Shown here: positions 39,186 to 48,002 of the stretch, piece after piece | Layout: every line of letters starts with the position of its first letter | How positions within the stretch are numbered: the first letter of the stretch is position 1 | Assembly: GCA_963815505.1 (NCBI GenBank) | Contig: CAWFGU010000003.1 | Span: forward strand, 1-64,000 | DNA: 64,000 nt | DNA from: CAXBBB01 sp963815505 | Lineage (GTDB): Bacteria > Bacteroidota > Rhodothermia > Rhodothermales > BA12 | Direction: 5' to 3' | Made by a program: the position numbers and the translations under genes | Notes under the pieces: generated by a model | The model's input: only the letters and a program-made list of their open reading frames with translations | Told to the model about the DNA's origin: nothing | Database searches by the model: none

Positions 39186-39387
39186 TGCCCGCGCGCAGCG
39201 TCATCGTCGACATGGGGCAGCTTCCGCAGGCTCCGAGCAATTCGAGTCGGACGATCATGTCTTCGGTCACGTCGAGAAGGCGGACCGATCCGCCGTCGGC
39301 CATGAGGTAGGGGCGGATGCTGTCCAGCGATTCTTCGATCTGGCGACGGACGGCGGGGTCCTGGTGGAGGGCGGGCGTTTCGGTCAT
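39118..39387 (-). CDS. NifU C-terminal-domain iron-sulfur scaffold protein
   Basis: 89 residues. Pattern IRPYLMADGGSVRLLDV and GACGSCPMSTMTLRAGIEQAL, with the CxxC (Cys54, Cys57) that carries a bridging Fe-S cluster between two subunits. NfuA/SufU-type scaffolds deliver clusters to target enzymes. It follows the Mrp/ApbC gene, another cluster carrier, by 48 bases in the same direction. Confidence 0.92.
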   Translation of the reverse strand: MTETPALHQDPAVRRQIEESLDSIRPYLMADGGSVRLLDVTEDMIVRLELLGACGSCPMSTMTLRAGIEQALKRSVPQITRVEAVNAVA

Positions 39388-39435
39388 GGGAGGTCGGTTG
39401 CTGGGTTGGATACGGCGCGGCTCGAGCGAGGTGCC

Positions 39436-40554
39436 CTAGCGGTAGAGGATTTCGGTCGCGAGCGTCGGCGGCTGCTCGGCCACGCGGATGTCGACGCTGG
39501 CAACCGTCGCGCGGGCGACGTGCTGAAACGCCTGGGCGACGACGCCGTCCGGCTCGCGGCTAACAATGGGCGTGCCCAGGTCTCCGCCTTCGCGCACGTC
39601 CTGGTCGATCGGAATCTGGCCCAGGAACGGCAGTCCGCGCGCTTCGGCGAGGCGCTTGGCTCCGCCCTCTCCGAACAGGTAGTACTTGCGGTCGGGCAGG
39701 TCGGGTGGGGTGAAGTAGGCCATGTTCTCGACGATGCCCAAGACCGGCACGTGGACGTTGTCGAACATGGCAATGCCCTTGCGCGCGTCGGCCAGGGCAA
39801 CTTCCTGGGGCGTCGACACGACAACGGCTCCGGTGAGGGCGATCGTCTGGACGATGGTCAGTTGGATGTCGCCCGTGCCCGGCGGCAGATCGAGGATCAG
39901 GTAGTCCAACTCGCCCCACTTGGCGTCGCCCAGAAACTGGCGGACGGCGCTCGACACCATCGGCCCGCGCCAGATGACGGCTTTGGTTTGGTCGACCAGG
40001 AAACCCATCGACAGCAGTTTGACGCCCAACCGCTCGAGCGGAACGATTTTGCGGTCTTCGTCGACACGCGGCTTTTCGGTGTCTGGGATGCCGAACATGG
40101 TCGGGATCGACGGGCCGTAGATGTCGGTGTCGACCAGCCCGACGGCGTAGCCCTGCTGCGCCAGCGAAACCGCGAGGTTGACAGCGACAGTGCTCTTGCC
40201 CACGCCCCCCTTGCCACTCGCCACGGCAACAGTGTGGCGCACGCCCGGAATCGTCTTGGTCTGAACGGCCTTCCCTCCTGCCGACACGTCGACGCCCAAC
40301 CCGATGGCCGGAGAATCGACCTCGACATCTACGGTAATCTCGCTGCCTAGCTTCTCGCGGATCACGCGCCGACACGCTTCGGCTGCCTGCTGTGCAAACG
40401 CCGTATCCGGGCGCGGTGCGACGACAGTGAAGGCGACGCGGCCCTCGCTGATCATCAGCCCTTTGACGTAGCCCAGACGTATGATGTCGGCATCCGCATC
40501 GGGGTCGCGGATGGTGCGTAGGGCGTCGAGAACGTCGGCAGGCGTGGGCGTCAT
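39436..40554 (-). CDS. apbC: Mrp/ApbC/NBP35-type Fe-S cluster carrier ATPase
   Basis: 372 residues from ATG 40554. An MIP18-like N-terminal domain (VLDALRTIRDPDADADIIRLG) precedes the deviant Walker A ASGKGGVGKSTVAVNLA, VDTDIYGPSIPTMFG, WRGPMVSSAVRQFL and LILDLPPGTGDIQLT. Residues after VENMAYF read TPPDLPDRKYYLFGEGG without the CxxC seen in some homologues, a variant I believe is common in Bacteroidota. It loads or transfers Fe-S clusters, in line with the adjacent NifU domain gene. Confidence 0.93.
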   Translation of the reverse strand: MTPTPADVLDALRTIRDPDADADIIRLGYVKGLMISEGRVAFTVVAPRPDTAFAQQAAEACRRVIREKLGSEITVDVEVDSPAIGLGVDVSAGGKAVQTKTIPGVRHTVAVASGKGGVGKSTVAVNLAVSLAQQGYAVGLVDTDIYGPSIPTMFGIPDTEKPRVDEDRKIVPLERLGVKLLSMGFLVDQTKAVIWRGPMVSSAVRQFLGDAKWGELDYLILDLPPGTGDIQLTIVQTIALTGAVVVSTPQEVALADARKGIAMFDNVHVPVLGIVENMAYFTPPDLPDRKYYLFGEGGAKRLAEARGLPFLGQIPIDQDVREGGDLGTPIVSREPDGVVAQAFQHVARATVASVDIRVAEQPPTLATEILYR

Positions 40555-40653
40555 CAGGTCGAGCGAGTGAGTTGCCGGGAGCAACGCGCCCGGGGCAGAC
40601 GGGTTGTGGAGTGGTCGCTAAGCTGGGTCATCAACAATTGCTTCGGCTCTCAC

Positions 40654-40687
40654 AAAGCTGACCTCTCTGGGGAGAGAGGTCAGCTTT
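40654..40687. terminator. 14-bp hairpin between ald operon and apbC
   Basis: AAAGCTGACCTCTC, 6-base loop, GAGAGGTCAGCTTT: a perfect stem ending in A/T runs on both sides, suitable for termination of the minus-strand genes ending at 40709. Confidence 0.7.
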
Positions 40688-40708
40688 CCATCCCACTCTC
40701 GGTCACCG

Positions 40709-40957
40709 TCATTCGTAGACGCACCCGCTAGCCTCATAGTCGTAGCGTCCCCCCGAATCGAGGCACGCGTCGACGGCCCAGAACTCCGACGCGACGATCC
40801 GCCACGTCAGCAGAGCAGCGACGATGAGCAGAACCGCGCCGACGATCTGCTTCGTCCGAGCGCGCGACCGGATGCCCGAAATGAGCACGAGCGTGCCAAC
40901 GACTACACAGATCGCAGCCGGGATGGCGAGAAGGACGACGAGGGGGATCAGTTCCAT
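40709..40957 (-). CDS. Small two-helix membrane protein
   Basis: 82 residues with two hydrophobic segments (LIPLVVLLAIPAAICVVV, and QIVGAVLLIVAALLTW) separated by a basic loop (RSRARTK), and a C-terminal tail with two cysteines (DACLDSGGRYDYEASGCVYE) that could pair. It starts 9 bases after the alanine dehydrogenase stop. Family not recognised. Confidence 0.6.
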   Translation of the reverse strand: MELIPLVVLLAIPAAICVVVGTLVLISGIRSRARTKQIVGAVLLIVAALLTWRIVASEFWAVDACLDSGGRYDYEASGCVYE

Positions 40958-40966
40958 GACGGTGGA

Positions 40967-42202
40967 TTACAGGCCGCTCGCAACGAGCAGTTCGATGTCG
41001 CGGTGCGGCAGGCTGAGCATGGCAGCGAGCGCTTTTTTGGTCAGATGGCGGCGATAGACGTAGGCGCCGCTGCGGAGAGCAGAGAAACGCCACAGCGCGT
41101 CGTTGACGTTGGGCGACTCGCCGAACTGCAAGAGGTAGGGCACGAGCACGTTGCTCAGCGCAAGCGTGCTCGTTCGGGCGGCGTTGCTCGGGATGTTGGG
41201 CACGCAGTAGTGCGTCACGCCGTGGGCGACGAACGTCGGCTCGCTGTGCGTCGTGACGCGGCTCGTCTCGACGCATCCGCCCTGGTCGATGACCGCATCG
41301 ACGATCACGGCTCCGCCGCGCATTTCCTTGACGAGTTGCTCGGTCACCACGACCGGCGAGCGCGCGTCCTCGCTCATCATCGCGCCGATCACCACGTCGG
41401 CTTTTGAGATGGCGTTGCGGACGTAGTAGGGCGTCGCCATCGCCGTCATCACGCGGCGGTCGAGGTGGAGTTCGAGCTGGCGCAGCGCCGACAGGCTGCG
41501 GTCGAGCACGATCACCTGGGCGCCGTAGCCGACGGCTGTCCGCGCCGCCCACTCGCCGACGACGCCCGCGCCAAGCACGACGACGGTCGCGGGTGGGACG
41601 CCCGAGATGCCGCCCAGCATGACGCCCTTTCCGCCCGACGACGTTTCGAGGTAGCGCGCGGCGATCTGGATGCTCATCGAGCCCATGATCTCATGCATCA
41701 TGCGCACGATGGGCAGCGATCCGTCGGATTCGCGGATGAATTCGAATCCGATCGCCGTCACGTTGAGGTCGATCAGCCGCTGCACCAGATCGCGCGACAG
41801 GCTGCCCAGGTGGAGCGCGGAGAAAAGCAGCGAGCCTTTGCCGATCATGTCGCACTCGTCGGCCGTTGGGGGGCCGACTTTGGCAATGGCCGTCGCGCCC
41901 CGATAGACTTCCTCGGCCGTGTTGACCAGGGTCGCCCCGGCGTCGGCGTATTCCATGTCGGCGAAGCGTGCGTTGGCGCCTGCTCCTCGCTCGACCAAGA
42001 CTTCGTGCCCTTCGGCGACGAGCGTCGCTACTCCGGACGGGGCAATGGCAACGCGGCACTCTTCGCCACTGACCTCGCACGGCACGCCAACGCGCAAGTC
42101 GTGCTGCTCACGACGCGTCGACGCTTTTTGAGGCAGCGTGAGCACGTCGCTCTCGGGCGATTGAGCGAGGGTCTGCGGCGAAGCGGAGCCGGTGATTTCC
42201 AT
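40967..42202 (-). CDS. ald: Alanine dehydrogenase
   Basis: 411 residues from ATG 42202. Features: LRVGVPCEVSGEECRVAIAPSGV, ALHLGSLSRDLVQRLIDLNVTAIGFE, the NAD-binding VVVLGAGVVGEWAARTAVGYGAQV, and C-terminal HYCVPNIPSNAARTST. The first 35 residues are an extension beyond the usual family start and may be partly untranslated. It interconverts L-alanine and pyruvate with NAD+. Confidence 0.9.
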   Translation of the reverse strand: MEITGSASPQTLAQSPESDVLTLPQKASTRREQHDLRVGVPCEVSGEECRVAIAPSGVATLVAEGHEVLVERGAGANARFADMEYADAGATLVNTAEEVYRGATAIAKVGPPTADECDMIGKGSLLFSALHLGSLSRDLVQRLIDLNVTAIGFEFIRESDGSLPIVRMMHEIMGSMSIQIAARYLETSSGGKGVMLGGISGVPPATVVVLGAGVVGEWAARTAVGYGAQVIVLDRSLSALRQLELHLDRRVMTAMATPYYVRNAISKADVVIGAMMSEDARSPVVVTEQLVKEMRGGAVIVDAVIDQGGCVETSRVTTHSEPTFVAHGVTHYCVPNIPSNAARTSTLALSNVLVPYLLQFGESPNVNDALWRFSALRSGAYVYRRHLTKKALAAMLSLPHRDIELLVASGL

Positions 42203-42227
42203 GATCGGGGGCGGACGAGGGAAGCGG

Positions 42228-43010
42228 TCAAGATACAGAACGCATATGGGCCAGGCGAGCCATCACGATGCCGCCCGCGACCGCCACGTTCAGCGATTCC
42301 GTCCCCCGCCTGCCCGCGTCGCCGGGGATGTGCACGCGCTGGGTCAGCCGCCGCTCGACGCTCGCCGAAAGCCCGCTGCCTTCTGAGCCCATCACCAGCA
42401 CGCACCGCTCGCCGGGTGACCACTGGCCTACTGCGACGCCGCCCATTGCCGCGCCGACGACCTCGCCGGTTTCGGCTCGGTTGCGGAGAAACGACGTCAG
42501 GTCGTCGAGCCGGGCGAGCGGAATGTCGAAAATCCCGCCCATCGTGCTGCGGACGGTCTTGGGCGCCCAGAAATCGGCGGTGTCGCGGTCGCTCACCACG
42601 GCGTCCATGCCGAACCACGCCGCCGTGCGGATGAGCGTGCCGACGTTTCCGGGATCTTGGATGCCGTCGAGTACGAGGATTCGGGCCGCATCGGTCAGCA
42701 GCGCTTCGTCGACGTTGGGAATACGGACCCTCGCGATGGCGCCCTGGTGCGTCTGCACGACCGAAGCGTCGGCCACGTCGCGCTCGGTGCCTTCTATAAG
42801 CCGGATGTCCGAACCACGTAGCCGGAGATGCAAGTCCGGGTCGACCGATGGAGCGATCAGGAGGTCGAGCACGTCGGCGCCCGAGTCGAGGGCTGCCGTG
42901 ATGCTGCGCGTGCCTTCGAGCAGAAACGCGCCTTCGCCACGGCGGCCTTTGGCGCGATGGAGGCCTGCGTAGCGTTTGCGATCGGCGTGCGTAAGTGTTG
43001 AATCGGTCAT
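42228..43010 (-). CDS. SpoU/TrmH-family RNA 2'-O-methyltransferase
   Basis: 260 residues. An N-terminal substrate-binding domain (GEGAFLLEGTRSITAAL) precedes the knotted SPOUT fold with its three motifs: DGIQDPGNVGTLIRTA, VMGSEGSGLS and ESLNVAVAGGI. Methylates a ribose in rRNA or tRNA using SAM; target not resolvable. Ends 25 bases upstream of ald in the same direction. Confidence 0.9.
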   Translation of the reverse strand: MTDSTLTHADRKRYAGLHRAKGRRGEGAFLLEGTRSITAALDSGADVLDLLIAPSVDPDLHLRLRGSDIRLIEGTERDVADASVVQTHQGAIARVRIPNVDEALLTDAARILVLDGIQDPGNVGTLIRTAAWFGMDAVVSDRDTADFWAPKTVRSTMGGIFDIPLARLDDLTSFLRNRAETGEVVGAAMGGVAVGQWSPGERCVLVMGSEGSGLSASVERRLTQRVHIPGDAGRRGTESLNVAVAGGIVMARLAHMRSVS

Positions 43011-43040
43011 CGGCGGGGTGGAGTGCGGTAGTTTAGCCGC

Positions 43041-43607
43041 ATGGTACGCCTCTTCTCCCTAGCGTTGCTCCTGATCGCCGCGCCGACGGCCGCGCAGCCC
43101 GCCGATTTAGCAACGAATCGCGCGCTGCTCGAACGTCTGGCCGTTGCCTGCCTACCGCCGGGCGTGACCGGCTCTGTCGTGCTTTCGGCGGATGGTATGC
43201 CCTCGTTTCTCCTCGACGCGGTCCGGCGCGACCTGCTGGCATCCGGTGCCACGATCTGGGCGGCGGATTCGCCCAACGCCGCCACCGCGTCGCGGCTCGA
43301 ACTCAGCGGATGGACGGGCCGTGTCGATCTGGCCGGCCGTGGGCGCACGCTCGACCGCACCGCCACCACCTCCGCCGACGTGCGCTGGACGCGCGCCGAC
43401 GGAAGCCTTGCCCACGTCGAGGCGTGCCGAGGCGCCTTCTCGGATCGCGTCGACCGGCGAATGCTGGGTGACCTGGAAAACCCGCTGATCGCCGAAACCG
43501 TCGCCACTCGTCCACCACCGTCGCGGCTGCGCAGATGGAGCGAACCGCTGATCGCGGGTGGCGCCGTCGTCGTGGGGATCCTGCTGCTGTTCAGCGTCCG
43601 GTCGTGA
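43041..43607 (+). CDS. Secreted/membrane-anchored protein of unknown function
   Basis: 188 residues with a signal peptide (FSLALLLIAAPTAAQ), a mature domain containing strand-like segments (SRLELSGWTGRVDL, SADVRWTRADGSL) and a C-terminal membrane anchor (LIAGGAVVVGILLLF). Its stop overlaps the start of the following Ig-lipoprotein gene (TGATG), so the two envelope proteins are co-expressed. Family not recognised. Confidence 0.65.
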   Translation: MVRLFSLALLLIAAPTAAQPADLATNRALLERLAVACLPPGVTGSVVLSADGMPSFLLDAVRRDLLASGATIWAADSPNAATASRLELSGWTGRVDLAGRGRTLDRTATTSADVRWTRADGSLAHVEACRGAFSDRVDRRMLGDLENPLIAETVATRPPPSRLRRWSEPLIAGGAVVVGILLLFSVRS

Positions 43608-45226
43608 TGCGTGCGCTGCTCGTGGTGATAGCCTGCGTGAGCGCTTGGGGATGCGCCAACCCCGTCGCCCCGACCGGCGGTCCTCGCGACACGACGCCGC
43701 CCGTCTTGGTTTCGTCGACGCCCGAGACCGGCAGCGTACGCGTTGCCGACCCTATCGTGGAAGTGACGTTCGGCGAGGCACTCGACCCACAGTCGGCACG
43801 GGAAGCGGTCACGATCACGCCGACGCCCGATCTGCCGCCCTTTGTCGAGGCTAAGGGCAAGCGGCTGCGCATCGACCTGGGCGAGTTGCGCCCCAACACG
43901 ACCTACATCGTCACGATCGGCACGAGCCTGCGCGACGCGCGAAGTGTGACCCTCACGACGCCGATCCAACTCGCGTTTTCGACCGGCGACCGGATCGACG
44001 ACGGCGAGTTGTACGGCGTCGTTCGCAGCGCAGGCGATGGAGCACCGCTGGCCGGAATGCATGTGTTCGCGTTTGGCGACACCGTTCTCACGAGCGACCG
44101 ACCGACTGCCGACTGGCGCCCTCTCTACCGCACCGAAACCGATGCGGACGGCATGTTTCGGCTGAACTACCTCGCGCCCTCGCCGCTTTTCGTCGTGGCG
44201 GGAAGTGACGAGGACGGAAACGGGCGCTTTTCGCAGGCCGAGGTACAGGCCGTTCCGCCCGCGCCCGACCTGCTGCCTCGCTCCGGCGCCGATAGCCTCG
44301 CCGCTGCTCCACTCGTCTGGTGGGCATCCAGCCGCGCCGTTCAGCGCGCCAGAGGCCTGCGCGCCATCACACGCCGCCTGCTCCACCTGCGCCTGGACGG
44401 ATTCACGACTCGGCTGCCCGCGACTGCGAACTGGTCGCTGACCGATTCGAGTGGCACGCGTCTCGCGTTTCTGCCCTACCTGCCCGCCGATAGCAGCGAC
44501 ATCGTCGCGCTGGAGCTGTCCACGCTGCAAACCGATGGACGACTCAATCTCACCTTCGATCTGAGCGGTCGCGCCGACACGCTGTCCACGCGCACGACGA
44601 CGCGCGAGGACACGCTCGGGACCCGCCTGCTCACACCGACGCGCGCGCCCCTGCGCCCACTCGTCGGCGACACGGCGTCGATCCGCTTCTCGCGTCCGCC
44701 GAGCGACAGCCTCGCTGGCACGTTCCTGGTAGTCGACACGTTGGGTGCGGTCTTGAATGGCATCGACTTCGACCGGCGCGGTGCGACGCTCCGTTTTCGC
44801 ACCCAAGACCCGTTTGACTTCGTCGTCTCGCGACCGCCACCGTCAGACTCGACCACTCTCGCCGACACGCTTCGCATCCGTCCGCTCGGTCCGAGCGCGC
44901 TGGGCGCTGTGGCGGGGCGATTGGCCGTCGACTCTACGCAGGCGGAATGCGGTCCCATCGTCGTCGAAGCGCTCGGACCGGTACCACGCCAGACGACTAT
45001 CGGCAGCGACCGGACGTTTCTGCTAACGCGCCTGCCTCAGGGCACCTACCGCTTTCGCGTATGGCGCGATCTCGACGGCGATGGCAGATGGACGCCCGGA
45101 AGCCTCACTTCCTACACCCCAGCCGAACCCCTCACGTTTCCGCAGCAGACGGCCACGACGCGCCCGCGCTGGCAAGTCGACCTTGCCGAACCACTCTCTG
45201 CCCCGCCATGCCCGACGCCTCGCTGA
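43607..45226 (+). CDS. Ig-like (Big_5) domain lipoprotein
   Basis: 539 residues from ATG 43607, with lipobox SAWGCANP and the pattern GGPRDTTPPVLVSSTPETGSVRV typical of a widespread Bacteroidota lipoprotein family. A Big_5 Ig-like domain (IVEVTFGEALDPQSAREAVTI) follows, then a carboxypeptidase-like beta domain (MHVFAFGDTV...TDADGMFRLNYL), and beta-rich C-terminal parts ending LPQGTYRFRVWRDLDGDGRWTPG. Likely surface or periplasmic. It overlaps the start of the NAD(P)HX gene by 19 bases. Confidence 0.83.
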   Translation: MRALLVVIACVSAWGCANPVAPTGGPRDTTPPVLVSSTPETGSVRVADPIVEVTFGEALDPQSAREAVTITPTPDLPPFVEAKGKRLRIDLGELRPNTTYIVTIGTSLRDARSVTLTTPIQLAFSTGDRIDDGELYGVVRSAGDGAPLAGMHVFAFGDTVLTSDRPTADWRPLYRTETDADGMFRLNYLAPSPLFVVAGSDEDGNGRFSQAEVQAVPPAPDLLPRSGADSLAAAPLVWWASSRAVQRARGLRAITRRLLHLRLDGFTTRLPATANWSLTDSSGTRLAFLPYLPADSSDIVALELSTLQTDGRLNLTFDLSGRADTLSTRTTTREDTLGTRLLTPTRAPLRPLVGDTASIRFSRPPSDSLAGTFLVVDTLGAVLNGIDFDRRGATLRFRTQDPFDFVVSRPPPSDSTTLADTLRIRPLGPSALGAVAGRLAVDSTQAECGPIVVEALGPVPRQTTIGSDRTFLLTRLPQGTYRFRVWRDLDGDGRWTPGSLTSYTPAEPLTFPQQTATTRPRWQVDLAEPLSAPPCPTPR

Positions 45227-46743
45227 CCGCCCACGACCTGCTGCTGAGTCCCGACGCCCTGCACGCCGCTGACCGGGCAGCCGCTGACGCCGGACTACCG
45301 CTCGCACTGCTGATGGAGCACGCGAGCCGGAGCATCGCCGAAGCGGTCGACGCCCTGGCTCCGAGTGGGCGCATTCACCTGCTGTGCGGGCAGGGGCACA
45401 ACGGCGGCGACGGAATCGGCGCAGCGCGCTGGCTAGCGGCAATCGGGCGGTCCGTCACGGTGTGGCTCGCTCCGGACTGCGAACGGACCGAACTCACGTC
45501 TGATCAACTTGACCTGCTCCGATCTATCGCCCGACTGCCCGGTGCGGACGTACAGATCGGACAGGTCGCAGCGCCTGACCTGTCGGACGCCGCAGTCATC
45601 GTCGACGCAATGCTTGGGACCGGCGCGAGGGGCGAGCCGCGCGCTCCGTTCGACCACTGGATTGGCCTAGCCAACGGCACGAACGCGCTCCGCATCGCCG
45701 CCGATGTGCCGACGGGACTGGACGCGCAAACCGGATACGCGCAGGAGGTGTGCTTCCGAGCCGATCACACCTTGGCCCTCGCCGCCCGCTCGCCCGGACT
45801 CGTGATGCACGACGGGCCACTCTGGGCAGGAACGACGCGCGTCCTCCCCATCGGGGTACCGGACGGATTCCTGCTTGCTCACGCCGATGGACGGTCTGCC
45901 GTTCAGTCGAGCGACGATTGGGCACGCGCCGCTTTTCCTTCCAGGCCCAGAGGCGCGCACAAATTCACGGCAGGATCCGTCGTCGTCATCGGAGGATCCC
46001 ACGCCTATCAGGGCGCTCCCGTCTTGTCTTCGCTCGCCGCCGCTGCGACCGGCGCGGGGTACGTGACGTGCGTAGTACCGGAGGCCGTCGCTTGCTCAGC
46101 TCGGGCGCACTTGGTAGCGGAGGTGGTTCGCCCGGCCGAAGGATCTCATGCCCACCTTTCGCCGCAATCGCTGCCTGGCCTGTCTGACGTTCTCGAACGA
46201 GCCGATGCTATCGTGATCGGTCCGGGACTGGGGCGCCACGAGCAGACGCGGCAGTTCGTGCGCGACTTCTTGTCACAGACCGAGTTGCCGGTCGTGATCG
46301 ACGCCGACGCACTGTTCGCACTCGATATCGACTTCCTAGCCGCTCTTCCGCCCGGACGACGCATCCTCACGCCTCACGCCGGAGAGTTCGAGCGGCTCAC
46401 GGGCGAAAAACCGGCCAACGACCGCATCGCTCAGGCGCGCGCGTGGAGCGAGCGGCTGGACGTGACTCTCGTACTCAAAGGCACACCGACCATCACCGCG
46501 CATCCTGATGGCACGTGCTGGATCGCCCCGTCCGCGCCGACGAGCCTCGCCACAGCTGGATCGGGCGACACACTGGCGGGCGCGATCGCCGCTCTCCTGG
46601 CACGCGACGCACCCAACGCCGCCGCACTGGCTGTTCATCTGGGATGCCGAGCCGCCGAGTCGCTATGCAGCCGGATGCGCCCCGAGGCAGCGACCGCGCT
46701 GAACCTCATCGACGCCTTACGCACCTCTGACCTCGCCCGCTGA
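45208..46743 (+). CDS. nnr: Bifunctional NAD(P)HX epimerase/dehydratase
   Basis: 511 residues from ATG 45208. N-terminal YjeF_N epimerase domain: LLMEHASRSIAEAV, LCGQGHNGGDGIGAARWL, VDAMLGTGARG. C-terminal ADP/ATP-dependent NAD(P)H-hydrate dehydratase: HKFTAGSVVVIGGSHAYQGAP, IVIGPGLGRHEQT, VIDADALFAL, LTPHAGEFERLTG, and the nucleotide-binding TAGSGDTLAGAIAALLA. It repairs hydrated, damaged NADH/NADPH. TGATG overlap with the VanZ-like gene downstream. Confidence 0.95.
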   Translation: MPDASLTAHDLLLSPDALHAADRAAADAGLPLALLMEHASRSIAEAVDALAPSGRIHLLCGQGHNGGDGIGAARWLAAIGRSVTVWLAPDCERTELTSDQLDLLRSIARLPGADVQIGQVAAPDLSDAAVIVDAMLGTGARGEPRAPFDHWIGLANGTNALRIAADVPTGLDAQTGYAQEVCFRADHTLALAARSPGLVMHDGPLWAGTTRVLPIGVPDGFLLAHADGRSAVQSSDDWARAAFPSRPRGAHKFTAGSVVVIGGSHAYQGAPVLSSLAAAATGAGYVTCVVPEAVACSARAHLVAEVVRPAEGSHAHLSPQSLPGLSDVLERADAIVIGPGLGRHEQTRQFVRDFLSQTELPVVIDADALFALDIDFLAALPPGRRILTPHAGEFERLTGEKPANDRIAQARAWSERLDVTLVLKGTPTITAHPDGTCWIAPSAPTSLATAGSGDTLAGAIAALLARDAPNAAALAVHLGCRAAESLCSRMRPEAATALNLIDALRTSDLAR

Positions 46744-47105
46744 TGCTCTCCCCCACTCAATCTCGCTGGCTAGCCTGGGGCTGGGCGCTCTTTGTGCTCG
46801 CCATCATGTCGATACCTGGCAACCGAATTCCGACTGTCCCTGAAATCAACCTCGACAAGCTGGTCCATCTGACCGTTTTTGGGCTGTTGTTCCTCCTCTT
46901 CGCTAAGGCAGGTTACCGGCCATGGCTCGTTGCACTGTGTTGCATCGCTTTCGGGATCGCGACGGAAGTGTGGCAGCACTACGTCGCCATTGGCCGCTTC
47001 GGAGACACATACGACGCCATCGCCGATACACTCGGCGTGCTACTCGCCTGGGCCGGCTGGGAGTGGCTTCAACGGAGGGTAGCACGCCAGCCGCAGCAAC
47101 GATAG
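46743..47105 (+). CDS. VanZ-like membrane protein
   Basis: 120 residues with about four hydrophobic segments and the VanZ-family core: MSIPGNRIPTVPEINLDKLVHLTVFGLLFLLF, ATEVWQHYVAIGRFGDTYDAIADTLGVLLA. Function of stand-alone VanZ-like proteins is unclear. Overlaps the previous gene by the TGATG junction and precedes the tandem tonB pair by 75 bases. Confidence 0.88.
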   Translation: MLSPTQSRWLAWGWALFVLAIMSIPGNRIPTVPEINLDKLVHLTVFGLLFLLFAKAGYRPWLVALCCIAFGIATEVWQHYVAIGRFGDTYDAIADTLGVLLAWAGWEWLQRRVARQPQQR

Positions 47106-47180
47106 GCGACCACGCGTGTCTTGCTCACGATACCTACACGGAGTTGCCGTTGCCGGATCGTCTGCAAAAACCCGCCACTG

Positions 47181-47849
47181 ATGCCCAATCGTCCGCCTGC
47201 CTATTCGTACCGCCTCAAGGTCGAAGTCGGCCTGATCGTCGCGCTCGCTCTACTGATCGTCGCCTTCCGAGCACCTGCCGAACGCGCCGCACCGGCCGAC
47301 TACCAACCCGCCGAGCAAGAGACCTTTTCGATAGAAGACATCCCGATCACCGACATCATCGAACGCCTGCCGCCGACGCCCAAGCCACCCCAGCCGGTCG
47401 AAGTACCTGACACCGATGAGATAGACGAGTTCGACATCGACCTGCAGCCCGATCTAGATCTACCGGTCGACATCGGCTCGCCGCCCGCGCCGCTGCTCTT
47501 TCCAGCTGAGCACTACCCGACCGAAGAGCCGGAGCCGGAGATTTTCGTAATCGTGGAGCAGACGCCGGAGATGATCCCGAACCAGGCCGAGGCGATGCGC
47601 AACTTGCAGTCGTCGATCACTTACCCCGAGATCGCCAAGCGCGCAGGCGTCGAGGGCCGCGTGATCGTGCAGTTCGTCGTCGACGAGCAGGGCAACGTGG
47701 TCGATCCGTTCGTGGTCAGAGGCATCGGCGCGGGCTGCGACGAGGAGGCGGTCAAGGCGGTGCGCACGCTCAAGTTCAAGCCGGGTAAGCAGCGCGGCCG
47801 CGCCGTCAAGGTGCAGATGACCCTGCCCGTCACCTTCCGACTGCGCTGA
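47181..47849 (+). CDS. tonB: TonB-family energy transducer, first tandem copy
   Basis: 222 residues from ATG 47181. N-terminal anchor (LKVEVGLIVALALLIVAF), a linker with PPTPKPPQPVEVPDTDEIDE, then a TonB C-terminal domain (MIPNQAEAMRNLQSSITYPEIAKRAG, GRVIVQFVVDEQGNVVDPFV, AVRTLKFKPGKQRG). From 47523 to 47851 the DNA is identical to 48360-48688 in the next gene, whereas the first halves differ. This pattern, with PEIF..EQ.PE before the domain, is common in Bacteroidota TonB proteins. Confidence 0.9.
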   Translation: MPNRPPAYSYRLKVEVGLIVALALLIVAFRAPAERAAPADYQPAEQETFSIEDIPITDIIERLPPTPKPPQPVEVPDTDEIDEFDIDLQPDLDLPVDIGSPPAPLLFPAEHYPTEEPEPEIFVIVEQTPEMIPNQAEAMRNLQSSITYPEIAKRAGVEGRVIVQFVVDEQGNVVDPFVVRGIGAGCDEEAVKAVRTLKFKPGKQRGRAVKVQMTLPVTFRLR

Positions 47850-47851
47850 TC
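47523..47851 (+). repeat. 329-bp direct repeat, copy 1 (TonB C-terminal domain)
   Basis: By direct comparison bases 47523-47851 match 48360-48688 at every position (offset 837). It spans the end of the linker, the whole TonB domain, the stop codon and two bases beyond. Confidence 0.95.
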
Positions 47852-48002
47852 GGCCGAGCGAGTAGACACTACGCGCCCGAGCAACTTTTCGCGTGCTGAC
47901 GTATCCTTGGAGTGATAGCCGCACCAAATCGAGGTCTCGCGACGTTTGACTTCTTCGGAGGTTCGCAGTTGCCTATCTTAACCGCCCACACACTTCGCAC
48001 TC

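Noticed and set aside
43007..44806. 599-codon minus-strand ORF
   Set aside because: Low-complexity Arg/Ala-rich shadow of two well-supported plus-strand envelope genes.
47850..48002. Promoter of the second tonB (TTGACT ... TATCTT)
   Set aside because: Spacing of about 22 bases is too long for a confident call and no consensus for this lineage can be derived here.
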